Shown in pieces: positions 1 to 9,987 of a stretch of 64,000 nucleotides of DNA. A program made the position numbers and the translations under genes. The notes under the pieces are model-generated. The model saw only the letters and a program-made list of their open reading frames with translations. It made no database searches and was not told where the DNA came from. Numbering within the stretch: the stretch's first letter is position 1; each line of letters starts with the position of its first letter. The DNA comes from Chaetoceros tenuissimus (lineage: Eukaryota; Bacillariophyta; Thalassiosirophyceae; Chaetocerotales; Chaetocerotaceae). The stretch is taken from NCBI GenBank assembly GCA_021927905.1, contig BLLK01000038.1, forward strand, positions 1,798,001 to 1,862,000, given 5' to 3'.

Positions 1-1243
1 CAACCTCGAAAACTCGTACTACAACGGAAAACAAATGCGAGACACAGCCTATGAACAAATCGACACTCCCCCAGACGAAGACGACTCTACAGAACTAATC
101 TCCATCGCACAAGCCATTGCAGAATTTGAAAAAACAATCGAAATGGAAGATACAATCGGTGCATGGCGATTCAAATGCTTGAAACAAATCATCAAAATAC
201 ACATTCATCAACGTGATTTCAAATCGGCAAAACTTGCCTATCAAAGATTATTGGAATGTATCTCTAACCCAGAATTACAAGGTGTCACTCCGAATGCTAT
301 TGAAAAGGGAATTCATCGCATGTTAGATCGCGTTTCGTCCATTTTAAACAGTGAACAATCCGAGGAAGCACAGTCATTGGCGAAATTAGTTTATGATTCG
401 ACCCTGAGTATGTTTCATCCATCTAGAGGTTCTTGTCCGAATGAACGATTGTGGTTCAAGACTAATTTGAAATATGGTCAATTGTTATTTACGAATTTTG
501 AAGTGCATAAATTGCAATCCGTCATTTATGACTTGTTGCACACGTCCGGGTTGGAAGATACACCTGCTGAGAATCGATCAAGTAGTAATTCGACACATTT
601 GATGGAGATTTATGCATTGCAGATTCAACTATATTCGAAACTCAAGGATAATGTCATGCTACGGGAGATTTTTGCAAAGGCCAAGGCGGTAAGAGGTGGG
701 ATTCCTCATCCGAGGACTTTGGCGTTGATTCAAGAATTGGGTGGAAAGATGCATATGGGAAGTAAAGATTATGAAGAGGCTTCTACTGCCTTTTTTGAAG
801 CTTTTAAAAGTTATGATGAAGCTGGTGATGTGGGGAGGTTGAGATGTTTGAAATATTTGGTGTTGGCGAGTATGCTTGGGGAATCGAGTATCAATCCTTT
901 TGATAGTCAAGAAGTTAGGCCTTACAAGGTGAGTACGACGAGCGAGAGGAGGGTCAGCGACGATGCGAGCTTTAGCGAGCCGCGAACGGAGCGTAGCGGA
1001 GTGAGTGCTGTAGCGAGCGTAAGCGAGTGTCTTACCGAGTGAGCTTTAGCTCACGAGTGCGTTCTTTGGGAGACACATAGTATTCTACTACAGTGTCTTT
1101 TCGAGTGAACTTCAGCTCACGAGTGTGTTCGTTGGGAGACGCAGAGTATTTACTATACTACAGTGTCTTACCGAGTGATTCGGGAGACATATCTACCACC
1201 AGTTCCTTTTCTCTTTTACCCATTTACTCTCTTACTCACACTC

Positions 1244-1290
<47 letters not shown>

Positions 1291-1933
1291 TCAACAGACT
1301 GACCCAGAGATTCGAGCAATGACCAAACTAGTAGACTCATTTCATTCCAACGATATCAAAACATTTGATAGAATCCTAGACAAGAATGAAGGACACGTTA
1401 TGGATGATGAATTCATTAGGGAATACATTGCAGACCTACGTGAAACCATTCGTAAGCAAGTTCTATTGGATTTGGTCAAACCATATACTCGCATCAGTCT
1501 AGAGGCTTTGTCTAAGGAATTGAATGGGATTTCCGTCAAAGAGATTGATGCACTTCTTGTGCCATTGATTTTGGATGGGAAATTGGATGGAAGGATTGAT
1601 CAAGTGAATGGAATCTTGGTCAAATCTGTAGATAGGCTAGGTACCAAATCGAATACTAGTACAGCAATCAAGGAGGAAAGCAAAACTGCAGATTCACAAA
1701 AGAAGAAATCTGCTGAAGCGAAACTTCCAGAATGGGGGTCAGGAACTATTGCTTGCAAGACTATTGATGCTATGGAACTGTTGATGAAAGAGATGGCGAA
1801 TTTGACTTCTACCGTTTCTGGTATTGGAATCATGACTCAAGAGAAAAGAGGAAAGCCTGAGGAGTTTGGTACAGACTTTCGTGGAGAATTTGGTGGAATG
1901 GGTGCAATTTCTTTGCGTCACGGTGCTGCCTAA
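1..1933 (+). CDS. CSN2: COP9 signalosome complex subunit 2 (CSN2), 5' end cut by window edge
   Basis: CSN2 is a PCI-domain scaffold subunit of the COP9 signalosome, which removes NEDD8 from cullin-RING ubiquitin ligases. The reading frame is already open at base 2 (NLENSYYNGKQ, matching the LENxYYNxK motif near the N-terminus of known CSN2), so the start codon lies off the left edge. Exon 1 runs to 928 and exon 2 is 1298-1933. The 369-bp intron starts with GTGAGT, ends in a TTTC-rich pyrimidine tract and CAG, and splices in phase 0 (PYK joined to TDPEIRAM). Strong family matches are RLWFKTNLKYG, LMEIYALQIQLYSK, GGKMHM, YLVLASML, INPFDSQE, IMDDEFIRE-like and VKPYTRISLEALSKELN, the winged-helix part of the PCI domain. 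The tail after about residue 460 is Lys-rich, then Gly/Phe-rich. The identification is firm. Confidence 0.95.
929..1297 (+). repeat. Repeat-filled CSN2 intron: GCGAGC-rich block, 67-bp tandem repeat, (TTTC)12
   Basis: This intron has three kinds of repeat. Bases 938-1035 are unusually GC-rich and built from degenerate, partly self-complementary GCGAGC/AGCGAG words. Bases 1036-1099 and 1102-1169 are two diverged copies of a unit of about 67 bp (CGAGTGA...CAGTGTCTT), with a third partial copy starting near 1172. Bases 1245-1292 are about 12 perfect TTTC units that double as the polypyrimidine tract before the acceptor. The apparent open frame through the first block is only a read-through of the repeat. 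Confidence 0.8.
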
Positions 1934-2055
1934 ATAAGATGGAGATACTCACACATAGTCTTTGATCCTTGTATATAAATATATAATAGTACTCTATTGA
2001 AAATATGTTTACCTATGTCTTTAATCTTGTATTCATTCATACATTGATTATTTCG

Positions 2056-3177
2056 TTAGTTAGAAATAGACATGACTAACTTTCCAGTGTGCGCTCCCTT
2101 TGCTTGCGCAGCCAACATATCTTTAGCATCTTGCTCGGTGAAAGAATAAAAAGGTTCTACGAGTGGAATCTTGAGTTTTCCATTCGCCAAAGCCTGTGCA
2201 ATTTCATTTTGTACTACCGGATCATTAGCTAAACAATGAAATGCAGCATACTTTTTTGGAGCATGACCAGATGGATCAAAACCAACATCAAATGCAGCAA
2301 TGGAAACAAAACTTCCATCGGCTTTCAATACTTTTTGAGCATGTTCCCATCCTCCTTCTTCCCCAGTAGTGTCAATGACTGCATCTATGTTTTGAACATC
2401 ATCCATTTCCCACCATTTATCTTGACGATAGTTGATAATATTGACATCCCCAAGACTTTCTACAAATTCTTTATTTCTCGGAGAAGCAGTAGTCCATACC
2501 TTTGCACCATTCTGAAGAGCAAGTTGAACAGCAATCATACCCACACTAGTCGCTCCTCCAAGAATCAAAACCTTTTCATCCTTTTGAACATTCGCACATT
2601 GATTAACAATTTGATGAGCAGTCGTACCCACCAATGCCGAAGCAGCAGCAAGTTCATGACTGATTGCATCCGGTTTGACACTCAATCTACTCACTGGTAC
2701 CGCAATGTATTCTGCAAATGCTCCACCGACAGGCTGGTCCTCTTCATCATGTTTTCCTTGACCCCACTGTACCCCAAAGACATTTGTATCTTTTGGAAAC
2801 GCTTCTGCATCTTCTGAACTTATATCGTAAATGACACCTGAAAAGTCATATCCTACTACAAAAGGAAATGGCATAGACCATCCCGCTCCAGTTAGGAAAC
2901 CGCCCATGACTTTAAAATCGATGGGGTTCGAAGCAGCCGCCATGACTTTGACAACTGCAATGCCTGGTTTTGCTTTTGGGATTGGTTGGTTTGACATTTG
3001 CATGACGGAGGTGAAATCTTCTCCTGATTTGTTTTCATTGTATTGAATAGTTTTCATATCGAGTCCCATGTTTGCTTGAAGAGATGTTTCTTTGCTTGGA
3101 TTACTTTTTATAATGAATGATTGAGCTTGTAGGAGATTGATGGAAAGTAAGAATAGGTACCATGAAGATCGGAACAT
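2056..3177 (-). CDS. Zinc-independent MDR oxidoreductase (quinone oxidoreductase-like), probably organelle-targeted
   Basis: A medium-chain dehydrogenase/reductase of the quinone oxidoreductase or RTN4IP1-like group, predicted to use NADPH to reduce quinones or enones. The body shows the GroES-like N-terminal fold (AAASNPIDFKVMGGFL, VVGYDFSGVI) and the nucleotide-binding segment VLILGGATSVGMIAVQLALQNGAKV, with the AXXGXXG-type glycine pattern varied to GGATSVG. No catalytic zinc cysteine cluster is visible. The first ATG in frame is at 3177; the open frame continues upstream without an ATG. The N-terminus from there (FRSSWYLFLLSINLLQAQSFI) is a hydrophobic signal peptide with a possible cleavage before Ser-Phe, so a secretory or diatom plastid route is possible. 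The gene is divergent from the RING-H2 gene starting at 3494. Confidence 0.85.
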   Translation of the reverse strand: MFRSSWYLFLLSINLLQAQSFIIKSNPSKETSLQANMGLDMKTIQYNENKSGEDFTSVMQMSNQPIPKAKPGIAVVKVMAAASNPIDFKVMGGFLTGAGWSMPFPFVVGYDFSGVIYDISSEDAEAFPKDTNVFGVQWGQGKHDEEDQPVGGAFAEYIAVPVSRLSVKPDAISHELAAASALVGTTAHQIVNQCANVQKDEKVLILGGATSVGMIAVQLALQNGAKVWTTASPRNKEFVESLGDVNIINYRQDKWWEMDDVQNIDAVIDTTGEEGGWEHAQKVLKADGSFVSIAAFDVGFDPSGHAPKKYAAFHCLANDPVVQNEIAQALANGKLKIPLVEPFYSFTEQDAKDMLAAQAKGAHTGKLVMSISN

Positions 3178-3493
3178 GGTAACTTTTTGATGAGATGCAG
3201 AGAGTTGATGTTTTGATGATGTGTTTTGGGAAAAGAAAGATCTAGCTCTTAGGGAATAAGATCTTTTCAAGAAAAATGAGTGTAGAAAGTAGCTATTTAG
3301 CTAGCCGGGAACGAATTGTGACAATTTTAAACTTGGAATCTTTTTGAATCTATCCTTTTTCATCAGCTGGAACAACAACACATCATCAATCATCAGAAGC
3401 AGCACATTCACAGAAGATAGTAAGTAGAGTTAGTCTACTACAGTACCATAAAATACTACAAATCTATCTATCACTACATGCACTATAAAAACA

Positions 3494-4246
3494 ATGGCCA
3501 ATAAAAATGATTCTGTCATCTATCTCATCCTCGCAGCAGTCGTGATTGCGTTTATACTCCTAAAATATATACAAAAGATACAAGCTGAAAATCGCAACCG
3601 AATGATTTCAGATGCAAGAACTAGAGCAGTAAGAATATTACAACGGAGAGAAATGCGAGCACGAGGAACTGCATTTCGTGAAATGAATCAACAAGAAAAG
3701 GAAGAAAGGAGATTGTTGGTATTGACGAGTGTTTTACATCGAAGAGTCATTCAAAAGGATTCCAAAAAGGATGAGATGGAGAATGAATCTTCATTGGGAA
3801 CGATACTCAAATCTGCATTGCAAATGACTTCTTCACAGCAGGAAGATATCGATGATACTTTCAAAAGTGTCGAGAGTGATGGGTTTCCAAATAAACAAGA
3901 TATTGTACTTTTGGATGAATCCAATACTACGAAACTTCCCGAAAAAGCCAACGAAGAATATAATTCCAAAATTTGTTGTTCTATATGTTTGGAAAAGTAT
4001 ACAGTGGGAGACGAGATTTCTTATTCCAAGAATCCAAAATGTGATCATGCTTTTCATACAGAATGTATATCTCTATGGTGTATCAAGAATTCATTATGTC
4101 CATTGTGTCGAAATGACTTTGTTTATGAAAATGGAGATGAAGAGAATCCCACTACAAATAATGAAAGTAATCATGATGACGAACAAGTAGAAGAGCATTT
4201 TTCAGAGGATCACAATGTACAAAATCATGGAGAATACAGTGCCTAA
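3494..4246 (+). CDS. Membrane-anchored RING-H2 finger protein (probable E3 ubiquitin ligase)
   Basis: A 250-residue protein with one N-terminal transmembrane helix (about residues 8-26, VIYLILAAVVIAFILL) followed by an Arg/Glu-rich cytosolic region, an acidic linker and a C-terminal RING-H2 finger at about 162-205. The zinc ligands read C162-x2-C165, C183-x-H185-x2-H188-x2-C191 and C202-x2-C205, the complete C3H2C3 pattern, with the Trp after the fourth pair (SLWCIKNSLCPLC) that usually contacts the E2. It probably ubiquitinates membrane-proximal substrates; the target cannot be inferred. The tail is Asp/Glu/Asn-rich. The start is the first ATG in frame and lies about 317 bp from the divergent MDR gene. 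Confidence 0.88.
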   Translation: MANKNDSVIYLILAAVVIAFILLKYIQKIQAENRNRMISDARTRAVRILQRREMRARGTAFREMNQQEKEERRLLVLTSVLHRRVIQKDSKKDEMENESSLGTILKSALQMTSSQQEDIDDTFKSVESDGFPNKQDIVLLDESNTTKLPEKANEEYNSKICCSICLEKYTVGDEISYSKNPKCDHAFHTECISLWCIKNSLCPLCRNDFVYENGDEENPTTNNESNHDDEQVEEHFSEDHNVQNHGEYSA

Positions 4247-4812
4247 CGCTGATGTAATGTAAAATGAAGTCGGGACTTTCAATCATTCGATAAGATCTGC
4301 TTTGCTTGTTGTGGCACCCAACTGCATTGGTGAGGATTTAATACATTTTTATTCGTACTATGAGTCAGTAGAATTCAATCTATCCCCTCTACTACACGAC
4401 AGCCGAACTAAAATACGAAGAAGAAGAACGAAGAAGAGAAACTAAGCAATTCACCTAGCCAAGTCATCTCCTAGTCCTAGCCATAGACTTTGTCGTGACA
4501 CCTGCTTGACACAAGATACAAAAAGCCTCCTTCTCTCCAGGGCCTTCTCAAGCCGAAGTTTTTTTTTCTCGCTAGTACTTCTACGTATAAGCACCATATG
4601 CAAAAGAAAAAGAACCTATGAACTGCAGTGGATCACCTGTCTTTAACTACATCTTCAAGGTATTCATAAAGCCTGTGATTGCTTTATAGAGAATAGAGAC
4701 TACAGTACACCTCATCCTCATTGCTGGCCAATCTTTCTTTTTCTTTCTTATCTACAAAGCAATCACAATGAACATTTCTCATTTTTGAAACAAGCCTCGA
4801 AGAATATACACA
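4247..4812. other. Intergenic region with an 11-bp inverted repeat
   Basis: No coding frame is convincing here. GTGATTGCTTT at 4675-4685 and its exact reverse complement at 4756-4766 form an 11-bp inverted repeat with a 70-bp spacer, just upstream of the 2H phosphoesterase start. There is a short T/C-rich stretch near 4735-4750. Nothing else stands out. Confidence 0.5.
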
Positions 4813-5520
4813 ATGGAACCAGTACTAACAGTAGAAATAGATTCTGCCACTGTACCACCAGTTTTGACTCCTTTGACTTCTTCCATAAGCAGCACTGAAG
4901 AAATTCCCAAAACACAGGAACGCAAAAAGAGACCTCCAATGGATTTCTACTTCAAAGGATATTCTATTTGGTTTGAAATTGATCATTCAGATTATACGAA
5001 TTGTATTCAATCTTGCGCAAAATATTTCAATGTAGAGCCAATCACACCACATGTGACTGCTCTGTATGGATTGACTCATTTGTCAGAAACGCACACTCGA
5101 CATTTATTCAAGACCAAAGTCAAGTCTATTTTTTCTAAAAGGCAATGGCCACATCTGTATCCCATTCGCATTAATAATTATATAGAATTCAACGGAATCA
5201 ATGGTGGAACTATGGACATGTCCTGGAGTGAAATCACCTTGGCAACTTCTGACGATCATGAAGACTGTTTAGATATATTACATGAAATTTTATATGAAAA
5301 CATGGAAATCAGGCGAGTTAAACCTTGGAAGCCACATGCATCTCTTGTCTATGATCATCCTATTGAAACTGTATTGAATTTACAAGATATGCTTCAAGTT
5401 GCAAGTGAGTTTCCAAACTTGACAAAAGAAAAGAGAGTCGTGACTGGTATGGCTTTGTGGAAAACGGAAGGAAAGATTTGTGATTGGGAGTTGATGGACC
5501 GGTTTGATTTTGTATCATGA
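4813..5520 (+). CDS. 2H phosphoesterase / cyclic phosphodiesterase-like protein
   Basis: A 235-residue member of the 2H phosphoesterase superfamily, enzymes that hydrolyse 2',3'-cyclic or ADP-ribose 1'',2''-cyclic phosphates. The two defining H-x-T/S motifs are present: PHVTALYG with His80-Val-Thr82 and KPHASLVYD with His175-Ala-Ser177, about 95 residues apart as expected. The first 45 residues are low-complexity (Thr/Ser/Pro then Lys/Arg) and the catalytic domain starts at about FKGYSIWFEID. No signal peptide is seen, so a cytosolic enzyme is most likely. The substrate is unknown; plant CPDase-like is the nearest guess. Confidence 0.85.
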   Translation: MEPVLTVEIDSATVPPVLTPLTSSISSTEEIPKTQERKKRPPMDFYFKGYSIWFEIDHSDYTNCIQSCAKYFNVEPITPHVTALYGLTHLSETHTRHLFKTKVKSIFSKRQWPHLYPIRINNYIEFNGINGGTMDMSWSEITLATSDDHEDCLDILHEILYENMEIRRVKPWKPHASLVYDHPIETVLNLQDMLQVASEFPNLTKEKRVVTGMALWKTEGKICDWELMDRFDFVS

Positions 5521-6205
5521 CATTCGTTTTAGAATATTATTTTAATGTGGAACTTCTACTTTATATTTGTCTCCTTTAATTTGCCTTTATATAACGCGTA
5601 GTATTCAAAACAAAGATTGGATTTTTTTTATTTTTTAGAAAGCTCGGTTACGATACTAAAGAGACTTCGTAGTACTTACTTTGTGCTATTTATTACTGCG
5701 TATGAGCAAAATTATAACGATTCGCTTGGGACTAACTAGATAAATGGTTCTGGAACCAACTGGAACGACGATTTTTCAACACTTTAACTTCAAAAGTCGA
5801 TGATTATTTTTTATTAAAAAGTAGTACCTTACTTACATAACTTATTATTTTTTATATTAAAGATCGTCACTTTTCGTTTCATGACGCATCAAATAAACGT
5901 CATATGGTACGTAATTCTTTCTCACGTCAGTCTATCGTCATTTTTCGTTTCATGACGCATCAAATAAACGTCATACAACTTCAACTGCATCAAAGAAACC
6001 TTTGTAAATAATTTGTACGTCATTTTCTGTTATATGACAAAGATGATGACAACTTCTCTGCATCTGAAATTGTTCAAATGAATGGGAACTTCGAAGAATG
6101 TTACTGACAACATTCATTAAATACAGTAAAACTGCAGATCATTAAAAAGAAATACTTTTAAAAACTCGATCACCGCACCAGTTCTATTATCATCCCCAGT
6201 ACATC
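5521..6205. repeat. Intergenic region with 42-bp direct repeats
   Basis: Two 42-bp direct repeats, 5863-5904 and 5934-5975, differ by one base and are spaced 71 bp start to start. Each contains TTTCATGACGCATCAAATAA followed by ACGTCATA, with a TGACGC/ACGTCA pair that resembles bZIP/CRE half-sites. A third, more diverged copy may begin near 6015 (ACGTCATTTTCTGTTATATG). They end about 230 bp before the cyclin start, so they may be upstream regulatory elements. The rest is AT-rich without an open frame. Confidence 0.75.
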
Positions 6206-7216
6206 ATGTATACATTTCAACAACTTCAAAGTCTCGAGCTTCAATCGTTGGGCCAGGAAGAATACAAGCGGAGGGTATTTTGTTCAGGACTTGTTGCTCA
6301 AGGCGATGACACCTCTTCACATGATCATGGCATTCTCCTCAAAAAAGCATTGCAAGAACCAATATGGCGATATCATATTATTAAATGGTGTTATCAAGTT
6401 ACCAACTTTTTAAGGGCCGATAGAGAGATTGTCTGCGTTGCAATCGATATTCTAGATAGATATCTCGCCAAGTTGAGCATGCAAAACAAACATTCTCAAA
6501 TCTCTTCTAATAAGAGAGAATATGAAATTGCAGTAATGTCATCGTTACTTCTATCCATTGAGCTTAATGGTCCAAACACCAATGCGATCACAGTGAATGA
6601 TCTTGCACGAAGCAGCCGCTCTCATATTACTTCTCAAGAATTGATATTGAGAACTCAAGATATTTCCAAGACTCTTGCATTGAAGAGTGCTACTGCACCT
6701 CCTACGAGTACCGTATTCGTTCGAGCTCTAATTCAAATGGTACCATTTAGCTTTGATATAAAGGCTGCTCTTTTCAAAGATGCAGTAAATCAGATTCAAC
6801 TTTCAATATTTGATGAGTTTTTAATGAATAATCTTCCATCATCATTTATAGCATGGATGGTACTTGAAAATACCCTATGTAATCATAAAATGGTGACTAT
6901 ATCCAAGGAAATGGAAGAGTTTCGAGAAACAATAAGCTCTTTGACTGGACAAAGACACAATATCTGCGTTCGTCAGCGACTACAGAGTCTACAGCCATAC
7001 GATCAGTTGGGTCCAGCTGGTGACTCAATTACTCACATTATTCCGCCAGATACTCCCACTTGTACTGGACTTTCTACAACATTAGTACAAGATGATTGTA
7101 TACAACGTTCTGATCAAGATGATGACGATGATGTAAAGATATGGAGTTCTAATACAACCTCGAGTTGCAAGAGAGGTTCTAACTTCATTTCCAGCAAGAG
7201 AAACAACATCGTGTAA
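6206..7216 (+). CDS. Diatom-type cyclin
   Basis: A 336-residue cyclin-fold protein. The cyclin box N-terminal part (about residues 40-170) reads WRYHIIKWCYQVTNFLRADREIVCVAIDILDRYLAK, corresponding to the family pattern (R/W)xxIxxWxxQVxxxxxxxRExVxxAxxxLDRYL. This is followed by a second helical half (SATAPPTSTVFVRALIQMVP...SIFDEFLMNNLPSSFIAWMVLENTL). The C-terminal 70 residues are disordered, with a short Asp run. It most resembles the expanded diatom-specific cyclins (dsCYC), which are thought to couple nutrient and light cues to a CDK. The partner CDK and the phase of action cannot be told from sequence. Upstream direct repeats with TGACGC/ACGTCA are candidate control sites. Confidence 0.85.
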   Translation: MYTFQQLQSLELQSLGQEEYKRRVFCSGLVAQGDDTSSHDHGILLKKALQEPIWRYHIIKWCYQVTNFLRADREIVCVAIDILDRYLAKLSMQNKHSQISSNKREYEIAVMSSLLLSIELNGPNTNAITVNDLARSSRSHITSQELILRTQDISKTLALKSATAPPTSTVFVRALIQMVPFSFDIKAALFKDAVNQIQLSIFDEFLMNNLPSSFIAWMVLENTLCNHKMVTISKEMEEFRETISSLTGQRHNICVRQRLQSLQPYDQLGPAGDSITHIIPPDTPTCTGLSTTLVQDDCIQRSDQDDDDDVKIWSSNTTSSCKRGSNFISSKRNNIV

Positions 7217-7669
7217 TCACAATTTTAATATAAAAATATATGTAGAAGACAAATATATTGACTAAAGATAGATCATTTCAATGCATCAATTCGTAATTTA
7301 TCACGTAGTAGTAATTTCATCATCAGAGAATTATTCAAAAAAGAACCATACCATACCAAAAATCGAGTCCTCATATTTATACGAAGAAAAATAGAATCCC
7401 AAAGAATTTGAAATTTTATCAAAATGCCAGAGCTAATAATATATAACTTTTCATTCTTTTTTATAAAAAAGATTTTTTAAATTAAAAAAGGAACAGCAAT
7501 TCTGAAGTAATCATGCATGTTTACACTGAAAAGAGGCTATTTAAACGTCGTCATGACGTCTTGACTCAACTCCATCGCCAACTCTTCGCCAAAGCAAAAC
7601 GCCGTATTACATGGAACTCTACCTTCATGCACACACAACAATCATACATTCACAGATTGATTGGAAACC
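7217..7669. promoter_or_regulatory. Intergenic promoter region of first sulfatase, with CRE-like palindrome
   Basis: About 450 bp of very AT-rich sequence with no gene. Near its 3' end, 7546-7560 (CGTCGTCATGACGTC) holds overlapping GTCATGAC and GACGTC palindromes that include a full TGACGTC bZIP/CRE-type core, about 110 bp upstream of the sulfatase ATG at 7670. It lacks the CCAAT half seen at other promoters in the window. Confidence 0.5.
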
Positions 7670-9742
7670 ATGAAGCTGTACCATATTCATATCTTTCTAA
7701 TGCTACTAAGCAGAACTAAATGCTGTGATGCAAAAGTCAAACAAAGAAAGGAGAATGTTCGCCGAAAAACTCAAGACGATAGTAAAAAGCCAAATATCCT
7801 CATTATCCTCGCTGATGATGTAGGAACATCTGATATTCCTTACTGGGGCGACAACATTGTACCTATGAACAACATACAAAAACTCCAGTCTCAAGGAGTC
7901 ACTTTCATGGATGCTCATGCTTCACCACTTTGTGCACCTAGTAGATATATGCTCTTGTCTGGTAACTATCCACATAGAGGATATCAAAAGGGTGGTGCTT
8001 GGAACTTTTCAGCAGAACAAAATCAGTTTATGAATAATCAGAAAAGCATTGCAGAAGTACTCAAGGATCAGTTCAATTATCACACTGGCATGTACGGCAA
8101 ATGGCATTTGGGAGGCAGAGTGCCAGATGGAGGAACATACAGCGACGACAAGTCACGTCCTCTTACATGCTGTGATATTGATTGGAATAAGCCTATGGAA
8201 GATGGACCCAATAGTATTGGTTTTGATGAGTCTTTTTACACAATGGGAGGTATCCAATCACCTCCGTACTCATTCTTTCGCAATGAGTATTTACAAACCG
8301 ATGTAAACAACATCAAGTTTTGGGAAAATGGAACCTATACTACAGTCAATAACAACGGAGAGTCAATTATTTCCAAACCTGGTGAAGGTGATCCCGAGTG
8401 GGATTCTACAGAGTATAATACGAGACTAGTCAAGGAAGTAGATGATTTCTTAGAGAATCACAATACAACAGATCCATTCTTTTTGTATGTAGGTCTTGGT
8501 CAAGTTCATCTACCACATTCACCCCCGAAGTTTTACATGGATGGCACTCCAGTAGAGGGGGTGTTTGGACATCCTCATCTTGATTTATTGTATGAGATGG
8601 ATTTGGTGGTTGGATCTTTGATGTCATCTGTAGAAGATCGTGGCTTAATGGAAAATACATTAGTAATCTTTACAAGCGATAATGGTGGCCTAAACCCCAG
8701 TTACCTTGGATATACAGTTGGTGATCGTCATCTACGTGGATACAAGGCTTCAATATGGGAGGGTGGACATACCATACCTATGATTATGAGATATGATGGA
8801 ATCTTACCAGCTGGAGAAAACAGGACTGGTTTAGTTGGTCTCAATGACGTCTATGCGACTCTTGCGGATTTTGTAGGATTTGATATCCCTGATGGTTCTG
8901 CTCAAGACTCTATCAGTTTTGCTCAACATGCAAAGTCAGAGGAAAAGACAAGTGATCGAGAATTCCTTGGTGTGTGGAATTGGGCAGAAAAACCTGCCCA
9001 TGGAATCCGCTACGGTAAATACAAGTATGCCATGATGTTGAACGACACAAATGACGAATATTTATATGACTTATCAAATGATGTGAGAGAGGAAAGAAAC
9101 TTACTACAAGAGAGCTCTGAATATATTGATGATTTGAAGAATCAAATGACCACTGAGTTACGTCGACTGGGTTTTTGTCCTTTGGATGTAGAAGAACCAT
9201 TTGTCATCCCATATGGACCAGACAAAGGCAAGGAGGTGACTTGTCAATATTTCAAAGAAGACAAAACAAGATGCAGTTCAGTGTATATTGGAGAAGTAAA
9301 TTGCAATTCAGTATGTGGAAGAAATAAACATTTGTGTAAGGTATATCCAAAATCAAAATCATCGCAATGTCAAGATGATCGTAGTTTTGAGTTTATCAAA
9401 GACAATGGAGCCACTGGAAATTGCATTTGGCTAAGTAAAAGAGTACAAAGAAAAGAGAAATATTGTGGTATTGCAGAAATATCCAATGGTTGCATGGCGA
9501 CTTGTGAGAAATGCTCTAAAAATATCCCAAATACTTCGTCTGCACCAAGTCGACCTCCTACTTCGTGCTGGAACAAGAAACTATTTAGATTTGCAACTTC
9601 AACTGGTGACAAATCATGTAAATGGTTATGCAAAAGTAAAAAGGCAAAAAAAGTCAAAATGCGCCAAGCTAGATATTGCAAAGGAGATATATCTATAAGT
9701 TGCTGCAATGCGTGCAATGCAGGTCCTCGGTGCAGGCAGTGA
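7670..9742 (+). CDS. Secreted sulfatase with two C-terminal Cys-rich domains (sulfatase 1)
   Basis: A 690-residue type I sulfatase, an enzyme that hydrolyses sulfate esters, probably of polysaccharides or glycoproteins. The first ATG in frame gives a signal peptide (KLYHIHIFLMLLSRTKCCDA). The metal site NILIILADDVGTSD has Asp49-Asp50. The formylglycine signature is C88-A-P-S-R92 in SPLCAPSRYMLLSG, and Cys88 would be converted to formylglycine. GKWHLGG and FTSDNGG are also intact. After about residue 500 come Cys-rich modules, one of the QDDRSFEF...CIWLSKR...YCG...CMATCEKC type and a final basic module (CWNKKLFRFAT...CKWLC...CCNACNAGPRC). That final module recurs in the next gene and in the sulfatase ending at 16974. 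A Thr/Ser/Pro linker separates the modules. It is probably secreted or cell-wall bound, and the natural substrate is unknown. Confidence 0.93.
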   Translation: MKLYHIHIFLMLLSRTKCCDAKVKQRKENVRRKTQDDSKKPNILIILADDVGTSDIPYWGDNIVPMNNIQKLQSQGVTFMDAHASPLCAPSRYMLLSGNYPHRGYQKGGAWNFSAEQNQFMNNQKSIAEVLKDQFNYHTGMYGKWHLGGRVPDGGTYSDDKSRPLTCCDIDWNKPMEDGPNSIGFDESFYTMGGIQSPPYSFFRNEYLQTDVNNIKFWENGTYTTVNNNGESIISKPGEGDPEWDSTEYNTRLVKEVDDFLENHNTTDPFFLYVGLGQVHLPHSPPKFYMDGTPVEGVFGHPHLDLLYEMDLVVGSLMSSVEDRGLMENTLVIFTSDNGGLNPSYLGYTVGDRHLRGYKASIWEGGHTIPMIMRYDGILPAGENRTGLVGLNDVYATLADFVGFDIPDGSAQDSISFAQHAKSEEKTSDREFLGVWNWAEKPAHGIRYGKYKYAMMLNDTNDEYLYDLSNDVREERNLLQESSEYIDDLKNQMTTELRRLGFCPLDVEEPFVIPYGPDKGKEVTCQYFKEDKTRCSSVYIGEVNCNSVCGRNKHLCKVYPKSKSSQCQDDRSFEFIKDNGATGNCIWLSKRVQRKEKYCGIAEISNGCMATCEKCSKNIPNTSSAPSRPPTSCWNKKLFRFATSTGDKSCKWLCKSKKAKKVKMRQARYCKGDISISCCNACNAGPRCRQ

Positions 9743-9987
9743 GTTGATTTAAAGACGATTTCATGAAATATGAACAGCAATGCCACTCATTTTAATTTAA
9801 AAAAAAACAAAGAAGTAAACCCTTATCCCAATCCATAAGTGAAATTTTATGAATTAGTCACGCATGATTGATTGGAACATAGGCTATTAAAACTATCCAA
9901 TTCTGTGCCATTTTCAATTTTACAACAACTTCTAACCTTCTAACCATCAATATAATTATTGCAAGTAATTTATTCGCCAATGCAGTC

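Noticed and set aside
35-1042. Open frame through the CSN2 intron, ending near 1042
   Set aside because: The last third (VSTTSERRVSDDASF...) is read-through of GCGAGC-type repeats; splicing at 928 gives the conserved protein.
2236-2817. 193-codon plus-strand frame
   Set aside because: Antisense shadow of the MDR oxidoreductase coding frame.
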